This document shows positions 57,090 through 64,000 of a stretch of DNA of 64,000 nucleotides, in pieces. Within the stretch, counting starts at the first letter, position 1. The number at the start of each line of letters is the position of its first letter. The DNA comes from Pseudomonas sp. MPC6. GTDB lineage: Bacteria > Pseudomonadota > Gammaproteobacteria > Pseudomonadales > Pseudomonadaceae. Position numbers and translations under genes: made by a program. Under the pieces are notes generated by a model. The model had not been told where the DNA came from. It worked only from the letters and a program-made list of their open reading frames with translations, and did not search any database. Location: the NCBI RefSeq assembly GCF_006094435.1, contig NZ_CP034783.1, forward strand, positions 6,723,001-6,787,000, written 5' to 3'.

Positions 57090-58439
57090 ATGTTTGCTTT
57101 CTTTCGTCCTGCCGCACATCAGGCTCCATTGCCTGAAGAAAAAATAGACAACACCTACCGTCGCCTTCGCTGGCAGATCTTCGCCGGGATTTTTATCGGC
57201 TACGCCGGTTATTACCTGCTGCGCAAAAACTTCTCCCTGGCCATGCCCTACCTGATTGAGGAGGGCTATACCCGTGGTGAGCTGGGCCTGGCGTTGTCGG
57301 CGATTGCCATCGCCTACGGCCTGTCCAAATTCTTGATGGGCATCGTGTCCGACCGCTCCAATCCGCGTTTCTTCCTGCCCTTCGGCCTGCTGGTATCGGC
57401 CGGGGTGATGTTCATTTTCGGCTTTGCGCCCTGGGCGACGTCCAGCGTGACCATCATGTTCATCCTGCTCTTCATCAACGGCTGGGCCCAAGGCATGGGC
57501 TGGCCGCCGAGCGGGCGGACGATGGTGCACTGGTGGTCGCAGAAGGAACGCGGTGGCGTAGTGTCGTTATGGAACGTGGCGCATAACGTTGGCGGCGGCC
57601 TGATCGGTCCGTTGTTCCTGCTCGGCATGGGCCTGTTCAATGACTGGCGCGCGGCGTTTTACGTGCCGGCGGCGGTCGCCATGGCGGTGGCGGTGTTTGC
57701 CTTCGTGACCATGCGTGACACCCCGCAATCGGTGGGCCTGCCGCCGATCGAGAAGTACAAGAACGACTACCCGGAAGGCTACGACGCCAGCCACGAAGAA
57801 GAATTCAGCGCCAAGGAAATCTTCGTCAAATACGTGCTGCGCAACAAAATGCTCTGGTACATCGCCTTGGCTAACGTCTTCGTCTACCTGTTGCGCTACG
57901 GCGTACTGGACTGGGCACCGACCTACCTCAAGGAAGCGAAAGGCTTCACCGTGGATAAAACCTCGTGGGCGTATTTTTTCTACGAGTGGGCGGGTATTCC
58001 AGGCACGCTGTTGTGCGGCTGGATGTCGGACAAGATCTTCCGCGGCAACCGTGGCCTGACCGGTATGGTGTTCATGGCGCTGGTCACCGTGGCGACCCTG
58101 GTGTACTGGCTCAACCCGGCGGGCAACCCGACCGTCGACATGATCGCCCTGGTTTCAATCGGCTTTCTGATCTACGGCCCGGTGATGTTGATCGGCCTGC
58201 AAGCGCTGGAACTCGCACCGAAGAAAGCCGCCGGTACTGCGGCGGGCTTTACCGGGCTGTTTGGTTACCTAGGGGGTTCGGTCGCGGCCAGTGCAGCCAT
58301 GGGCTACACCGTGGACCACTTCGGCTGGGACGGCGGTTTCGTCTTGCTGATCGGCGCGTGCCTGCTGGCGATGGCCTTCCTCGCCCCGACCCTGTGGCAC
58401 AAACAAGTCGCCAGTCAGAGCCGCGAAGCACTCGCCTGA
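57090..58439 (+). CDS. glpT: Glycerol-3-phosphate transporter GlpT
   Basis: A 449-aa major facilitator protein of the organophosphate:Pi antiporter family, with twelve TM segments. GlpT features include [20 protein letters not shown] with [11 protein letters not shown] and [19 protein letters not shown]. It exchanges glycerol-3-phosphate for phosphate and also takes up fosfomycin. Regulation by GlpR is suggested by two upstream operators. Confidence 0.96.
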   Translation: MFAFFRPAAHQAPLPEEKIDNTYRRLRWQIFAGIFIGYAGYYLLRKNFSLAMPYLIEEGYTRGELGLALSAIAIAYGLSKFLMGIVSDRSNPRFFLPFGLLVSAGVMFIFGFAPWATSSVTIMFILLFINGWAQGMGWPPSGRTMVHWWSQKERGGVVSLWNVAHNVGGGLIGPLFLLGMGLFNDWRAAFYVPAAVAMAVAVFAFVTMRDTPQSVGLPPIEKYKNDYPEGYDASHEEEFSAKEIFVKYVLRNKMLWYIALANVFVYLLRYGVLDWAPTYLKEAKGFTVDKTSWAYFFYEWAGIPGTLLCGWMSDKIFRGNRGLTGMVFMALVTVATLVYWLNPAGNPTVDMIALVSIGFLIYGPVMLIGLQALELAPKKAAGTAAGFTGLFGYLGGSVAASAAMGYTVDHFGWDGGFVLLIGACLLAMAFLAPTLWHKQVASQSREALA

Positions 58440-59083
58440 TCGGCCGCTGATTTGCAGCGCTTGAGCCGCGCCTCCAGATTCCGGTCTGGCATGGCGTGGC
58501 TACGCAGGGCGCTGGCGGTCTGCTCGACATAATCGCGGGTAGTGCCGTAGCGCCCGCAAGCGTTTTCGAACACATGGCTCAGCACATGATCCGGCAAATT
58601 GCCGGCATAGCTGGGCAGGTGCCGCTCCAGTACGAATCCCAGCGCCTGAACCTGGCTGCCATCTTCAAGACGGCAGTTGAGCCAGTGCGGGCGATAGGAC
58701 GGGAACGGCATCTCGCGCTGCCAAAGGGAATACAGCGAAGCCTCGAGTTGATCTTCGGGCAGACGATAGGCGAAGCCGCTGCAAGAACCGCCGCGATCCA
58801 GGCCGAACACCAGGCCCGGCACTTCCGGCGTGCCGCGATGTTCGTGGGACCACAGATATAAACCGCGATGATAGCCATGCACCCGGCCGCGCACTCGCTC
58901 CACCGCCGGGCACTCAGGTCGCCAGATCAGCGAACCATAAGCGAACAGCCAGACCGGCCCGCCTTTATGGCGCGCCATGGTCGACTGCATCGAGGTGAGC
59001 AATTGTTCGTGCGTAAGCTGCGGTCCCAGATCGAGCCGCGGCGGATAAGGCGAATTCAGCAATGCAGTTTCAATAGCGCTCAT
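58415..59083 (-). CDS. ChaC-type gamma-glutamylcyclotransferase
   Basis: A 222-aa protein. The ChaC motif [20 protein letters not shown] holds the Y-G-S-L substrate loop, with a catalytic-type Glu in the [11 protein letters not shown] region. The family degrades glutathione to 5-oxoproline and Cys-Gly. Convergent with glpT and overlapping its end by 25 bases. Confidence 0.9.
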   Translation of the reverse strand: MSAIETALLNSPYPPRLDLGPQLTHEQLLTSMQSTMARHKGGPVWLFAYGSLIWRPECPAVERVRGRVHGYHRGLYLWSHEHRGTPEVPGLVFGLDRGGSCSGFAYRLPEDQLEASLYSLWQREMPFPSYRPHWLNCRLEDGSQVQALGFVLERHLPSYAGNLPDHVLSHVFENACGRYGTTRDYVEQTASALRSHAMPDRNLEARLKRCKSAADQASASRL

Positions 59084-59422
59084 GGGATCAGGTGTTCGGC
59101 CTCACGGAGTTACAAAATGTAAAAACTTCGACCTATTAGAAGTTATAGCAGTAAATCTAAAGCAAAAAGCACTAAGGGTTGTATATCTTTGAATATCGCT
59201 TCAATCGATTAATCAACCTTCATCCATATAGCCTAATCCCATTTAAGAAATATTTTAAATACCAGAATGAAATAAGGATAAGCTTTCGGCAGGCATCTGT
59301 ACTTCAAAACTACAAGAAATTTCCTACCGAGTTGCCAGATTAATCATCTGGTTAGCGATGGGACCGCCCACGTATAACAGCTTCCACTGAGGCGCTCGCT
59401 TAGCCGCCTCCCGGGAGTCAGA
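59084..59422. other. Low-GC intergenic region
   Basis: About 340 bases, visibly richer in A+T than the flanks (for example TAAATCTAAAGCAAAAAGC). No gene or clear repeat found. It probably carries the promoter of the following outer-membrane gene and the ChaC-type gene. Confidence 0.6.
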
Positions 59423-59905
59423 ATGAAGTATTCATGGATGTACGGCCTGTTCTTGCTGATCCAGACCAGTCACGCATTGGCCCTGGATACCGCCACACAA
59501 ACCGCAGACAAGGGCTTCTGGTATGCGCAGACCAGTATGTATACACGGCACTATTCGCCGTCCCCTGAGCACAATAACCAACAGAATCTGCTGGGTCTGG
59601 AACGCAACCTGGCCTCTGGGGCGATATTTGGCGCGACAACGTTTCGCAATTCGTACCGCCAGCGCTCGTATTATGCGTATGCGGGCAAGCGTTATCAGCG
59701 TTCCGACTATCCGGTTTACCTGAAACTCTCCGGCGGGTTACTCCAAGGCTACAAAGGCGAACATCGGAAAAAAGTACCACTCAATCACCTGGGGATAGCG
59801 CCGGTGATCATTCCATCCGTAGGGGTGCATTACGGGCCGATCGGTGCCGAGGTCGTACTGCTGGGCACCAATGCCGCGATGATAACCACCGGGCTGCGCT
59901 TTTAG
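59423..59905 (+). CDS. PagP-like outer-membrane beta-barrel protein
   Basis: A 160-aa protein with signal peptide YGLFLLIQTSHALA (cut before LDTATQT). Strand pattern GFWYAQTSMYTRHYSPSPEH, NNQQNLLGLERNLASG, ATTFRNSYRQRSYYAYAG and a terminal VVLLGTNAAMITTGLRF resembles the lipid-A acyltransferase PagP (similar YGP and C-terminal strand). Many genomes mislabel this family as an sn-glycerol-3-phosphate transporter. Palmitoyl transfer is inference. Confidence 0.7.
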   Translation: MKYSWMYGLFLLIQTSHALALDTATQTADKGFWYAQTSMYTRHYSPSPEHNNQQNLLGLERNLASGAIFGATTFRNSYRQRSYYAYAGKRYQRSDYPVYLKLSGGLLQGYKGEHRKKVPLNHLGIAPVIIPSVGVHYGPIGAEVVLLGTNAAMITTGLRF

Positions 59906-59919
59906 GCAGCCCGGGGCAT

Positions 59920-60888
59920 TCAGGAACGTGGCGCGTAAGCGAACACATCGGCGCGCATCTGGTGGGCATCCATTCCTGCTTCGACCAGGGCGTCCAGCGT
60001 GCCGTAGACCATCGCCGGAGAGCCGCTGGCGTACACATGCAGGGATTTGAGATCTGCAAAATCTTCGCACACGGCTTCATGCAACATGCCGCAGCGCCCC
60101 TGCCAGCCGCATTGATCGCTGACGACTTGATGCAGGAACAGATTGGGCAGTTGCAGCCATTCGTCCCAATGTTCGATGGCATAAAAATCTTCAGGACGAC
60201 GCACGCCCCAATACAGATGCACCGGGTGCTTGAAACCCGCGGCCCGGCAATGTTCGATCAGGCTATGAATCTGCCCCATGCCGGTACCCGCGGCGATCAG
60301 CACCAGCGGCCCCTCCGGCAATTCCGCCAGATGGGTATCGCCGAACGGCATCTCGATCCGCACCATCGAATTGCGCTGCAGTTGGTCGATCAGGCTCAGC
60401 GCACTGCTTTCGCGGGCCAATACGTGAATTTCCAGATCGCGCCCGCCATGGGGGGCCGAGGCCAGGGAGAACGCCGATTTCTCGCCATTCTCGCGCTCGA
60501 TCATCAGGTACTGGCCGGCGTGATAGCGCGGCGGTTTGCCGGCCGGTGCCCGCAGACGCACGCGAAAGGTATCGCCGCCGACGTCCCTGCATTCAATGAC
60601 CTGACACGACAAGCTGCGCACCGGCAATTCTCCCAGCGCGAGCACGCCATCCCACAGCACGATGCAGTCTTCCAGCGGCTCTGCTATGCAAGTGTAGAAC
60701 TCGCCATGATCGCGCACACTGCCGGTCTGTTCGACCCGCCCTTCGACCAGCAGTGCGGCACACACGTGGCAATTGCCGTTGCGACAGCTTTGCGGGCATT
60801 CATAGCCCAGGCGCCGCGCGCCATCGAGAATCCGCTCGCCGGGCAGAATCTCAAGCACTGCTCCGGAAGGCTGCAAGGTTACACGCAT
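59920..60888 (-). CDS. Ferredoxin-NAD(P)H reductase, CDP-6-deoxy-delta-3,4-glucoseen-reductase-type
   Basis: ATG at 60888 gives 322 aa. N-terminal plant-type [2Fe-2S] domain with Cys35, Cys40, Cys43 and Cys67 (CRNGNCHVC, YTC), FAD-binding RYHAGQYLMIERENGEKSAF and NAD-binding IAAGTGMGQIHSLIE. The start overlaps the ubiD stop by one base. This is an electron-transfer protein often next to ubiD. The family name reflects homology only. Confidence 0.9.
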   Translation of the reverse strand: MRVTLQPSGAVLEILPGERILDGARRLGYECPQSCRNGNCHVCAALLVEGRVEQTGSVRDHGEFYTCIAEPLEDCIVLWDGVLALGELPVRSLSCQVIECRDVGGDTFRVRLRAPAGKPPRYHAGQYLMIERENGEKSAFSLASAPHGGRDLEIHVLARESSALSLIDQLQRNSMVRIEMPFGDTHLAELPEGPLVLIAAGTGMGQIHSLIEHCRAAGFKHPVHLYWGVRRPEDFYAIEHWDEWLQLPNLFLHQVVSDQCGWQGRCGMLHEAVCEDFADLKSLHVYASGSPAMVYGTLDALVEAGMDAHQMRADVFAYAPRS

Positions 60889-62354
60889 CAATCTATTCCT
60901 AACTGATTCCAGATGGCATCGATCCGCTGGGTCACGGCCTCGTCCTTGACGATCACCCGGCCCCACTCGCGGGTGGTTTCGCCCGGCCATTTATGCGTGG
61001 CATCCAGGCCCATTTTCGAGCCCAGGCCGGACACCGGCGAGGCGAAGTCGAGGTAGTCGATCGGTGTGTTGTCGATCATCACCGTGTCGCGCTTGGGGTC
61101 CATGCGCGTGGTGATGGCCCAGATCACGTCGTTCCAGTCCCGAGCATTGATGTCGTCATCCGTGACGATAACGAACTTGGTGTACATGAACTGTCGCAAA
61201 AACGACCAGACTCCGAGCATTACCCGCTTGGCATGGCCGGGATACGACTTCTTCATCGTCACGATGGCCATGCGGTACGAGCAGCCTTCGGGCGGCAGAT
61301 AGAAGTCGGTGATCTCCGGGAACTGCTTCTGCAGGATCGGCACGAACACTTCATTCAACGCCACGCCGAGGATCGCCGGCTCATCCGGCGGACGGCCGGT
61401 GTAGGTGCTGTGGTAAATCGGCTTGATCCGGTGCGTGATGCGCTCGACGGTGAACACCGGGAAGCTGTCGACTTCGTTGTAGTAACCGGTGTGGTCGCCG
61501 TAGGGACCTTCGTCGGCCATTTCGCCTGGATGGATCACACCTTCGAGGATGATCTCGGCAGTGGCCGGCACTTGCAGGTCATTGCCACGGCACTTCACCA
61601 GCTCGGTGCGATTGCCGCGCAGCAGCCCGGCAAAGGCGTATTCGGAGAGGCTGTCCGGCACCGGCGTCACGGCACCGAGAATGGTCGCCGGGTCGGCACC
61701 CAGGGCCACGGATACCGGAAACGGCTGGCCCGGATGCTTCTCGCACCACTCGCGGTAATCCAGCGCACCGCCACGGTGACTGAGCCAGCGCATGATGACC
61801 TTGTTGCGGCCGATCACTTGCTGCCGGTAAATGCCCAGGTTCTGCCGATCCTTGTTCGGACCTTTGGTGACGGTCAGGCCCCAGGTGATCAGCGGGCCGA
61901 CATCGCCAGGCCAGCAGGTCTGCACCGGCAGCATCGCCAGGTCGACGTCGTCGCCTTCGATGACCACTTCCTGGCAGATAGCGTCCTTGACGACTTTCGG
62001 CGCCATGGCGATGACCTTGCGGAAGATCGGCAGCTTGGACCACGCATCCTTCAGGCCTTTTGGTGGCTCGGGTTCCTTGAGGAACGCCAGCAACTTGCCG
62101 ATCTCGCGCAACTCGCTGACCGCCTCCGCGCCCATGCCCAGCGCCACGCGCTCGGGGGTGCCGAACAGGTTGCCGAGCACCGGGATGTCATAGCCCGTGG
62201 GCTTTTCGAAAAGCAGGGCCGGACCTTTGGCACGCAAGGTGCGGTCGCAGACCTCGGTCATTTCGAGCACTGGGGACACCGGAACCTGGATGCGCTTGAG
62301 TTCGCCGCGCGTTTCCAGACCGCTGATAAAGTCGCGCAAGTCGCGATACTGCAT
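60888..62354 (-). CDS. ubiD: UbiD 4-hydroxy-3-polyprenylbenzoate decarboxylase
   Basis: A 488-aa Ubi[21 protein letters not shown] start, prenylated-FMN and metal region with [20 protein letters not shown], and [12 protein letters not shown]. It decarboxylates 4-hydroxy-3-polyprenylbenzoate in ubiquinone synthesis and needs prenylated FMN from UbiX (not in the window). Upstream of the reductase gene and 139 bases past rho. Confidence 0.96.
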   Translation of the reverse strand: MQYRDLRDFISGLETRGELKRIQVPVSPVLEMTEVCDRTLRAKGPALLFEKPTGYDIPVLGNLFGTPERVALGMGAEAVSELREIGKLLAFLKEPEPPKGLKDAWSKLPIFRKVIAMAPKVVKDAICQEVVIEGDDVDLAMLPVQTCWPGDVGPLITWGLTVTKGPNKDRQNLGIYRQQVIGRNKVIMRWLSHRGGALDYREWCEKHPGQPFPVSVALGADPATILGAVTPVPDSLSEYAFAGLLRGNRTELVKCRGNDLQVPATAEIILEGVIHPGEMADEGPYGDHTGYYNEVDSFPVFTVERITHRIKPIYHSTYTGRPPDEPAILGVALNEVFVPILQKQFPEITDFYLPPEGCSYRMAIVTMKKSYPGHAKRVMLGVWSFLRQFMYTKFVIVTDDDINARDWNDVIWAITTRMDPKRDTVMIDNTPIDYLDFASPVSGLGSKMGLDATHKWPGETTREWGRVIVKDEAVTQRIDAIWNQLGID

Positions 62355-62454
62355 GCGTGAGCCTCGTGTTGGCCGTGCCGTTCGGGGGTGGCAGTTTAGC
62401 GCCGAACCCCTCTATTCAGAACCACGAACTGGCGATTGATCAAAAATCAGATAG

Positions 62455-62480
62455 CAAAAAGCCGGGTTTCCCCGGCTTCT
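62455..62480 (-). terminator. Terminator after rho
   Basis: Minus strand GAAGCCGGGGAAACCCGGCTTTTTG (stem AGCCGGG-AAA-type), ending about 15 bases beyond the rho stop. Confidence 0.85.
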
Positions 62481-62493
62481 TGGCCCGTTCGAC

Positions 62494-63753
<1,260 letters not shown>

Positions 63754-63949
63754 ATAGGAATGACGTAATCATTTATGGAGGGGGGAAATTAAGCTTTTGG
63801 CTTAATGAGGCCGCGCCGCAGAGAAGGCGACAGGATCGCGTACTAATTCGAAAAGGAGTGCGTCGGCGACGGCTAGCAGGGGGCAATGGAGAAACCAGTG
63901 CGGGGCCGAATGTACCACCTGAGTTTCGGAGCGTCTAGCCCTCTATAAC
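63754..63949 (-). promoter_or_regulatory. Rho upstream leader region
   Basis: About 200 bases without a gene. Rho autoregulates through its leader in other bacteria; no clear signal was identified here beyond the terminator at 63950. Confidence 0.4.
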
Positions 63950-63983
63950 GAAAAAGCCCCGCGAAGTGCGGGGCCTTTTTTCG
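63950..63983 (-). terminator. Bidirectional terminator at window end
   Basis: AAAAAGCCCCGC / GCGGGGCCTTTTTT stem with loop GAAGT. T runs on both sides. It probably ends a leftward gene beyond the window (trxA precedes rho in PAO1). Confidence 0.75.
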
Positions 63984-64000
63984 GACACTTTACGACGACG

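Noticed and set aside
60993..62360. Long forward ORF across ubiD
   Set aside because: Antisense shadow of UbiD; no motifs.

Overview
The window is GC-rich chromosomal DNA from a fluorescent Pseudomonas (P. fluorescens group). The evidence is the gene content, the order of genes remembered from P. aeruginosa PAO1, the Pseudomonas-type ssu/lsfA locus, OprD-family porins and many REP doublets of the TGTAGGAGC type. No prophage, transposase, CRISPR array, tRNA or rRNA was seen. Ortholog and synteny statements come from memory of the families and were not searched.

Layout. (1) 1-872: C-terminally cut alpha/beta hydrolase. 872-16682: polyamine block, namely a HacB-like acylase, a divergent GlxA-type regulator/HD-hydrolase pair, then the leftward spuBCDEFGH operon (two substrate-binding proteins, ATPase, two permeases, aminotransferase, glutamylpolyamine synthetase) and divergent spuI. 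The first operon gene, spuA, survives only as a truncated remnant. (2) 16908-17546: TetR-type regulator. (3) 17751-26716: sulfur block, leftward ssuEADCBF, lsfA and two tandem OprD-type porins, with dyad-rich AT-rich promoters. (4) 27280-31525: argA, argE and a CYTH-CHAD triphosphatase. (5) 31624-34828: Lrp regulator, divergent ACT-like protein, orphan GspE-type ATPase and a DUF2388 protein. (6) 34957-42517: glycine cleavage operon gcvT-gcvH-gcvP and a ferric-iron-type ABC permease and binding protein with no ATPase. (7) 42674-48938: ubiquinone hydroxylases, pepP, ygfB, then rightward zapB-like, zapA, 6S RNA and fau, and a leftward 54-residue membrane protein. (8) 49133-63753: EVE protein, YhiI-RbbA-YhhJ-type export operon, FliL-like protein, quinone oxidoreductase, TonB-like protein, glpT with two GlpR-like operators, ChaC-type protein, PagP-like outer-membrane protein, flavin/iron-sulfur reductase, ubiD and rho.

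How the genes work together. The spu genes import putrescine and spermidine and start catabolism by glutamylation or transamination. The ssu genes release sulfite from alkanesulfonates under sulfur limitation, with LsfA as linked peroxidase. The gcv genes degrade glycine. The ubi/pepP/zapA/6S/fau stretch is a conserved housekeeping neighbourhood. Most of the window is ordinary core genome. The points most worth a second look are the decayed spuA, REP doublets with homologous spacers, the glpT operators, the shared porin leader hairpin, the TTATTC-type dyads of the sulfur block, and the ACT-like/Lrp/GspE cluster.
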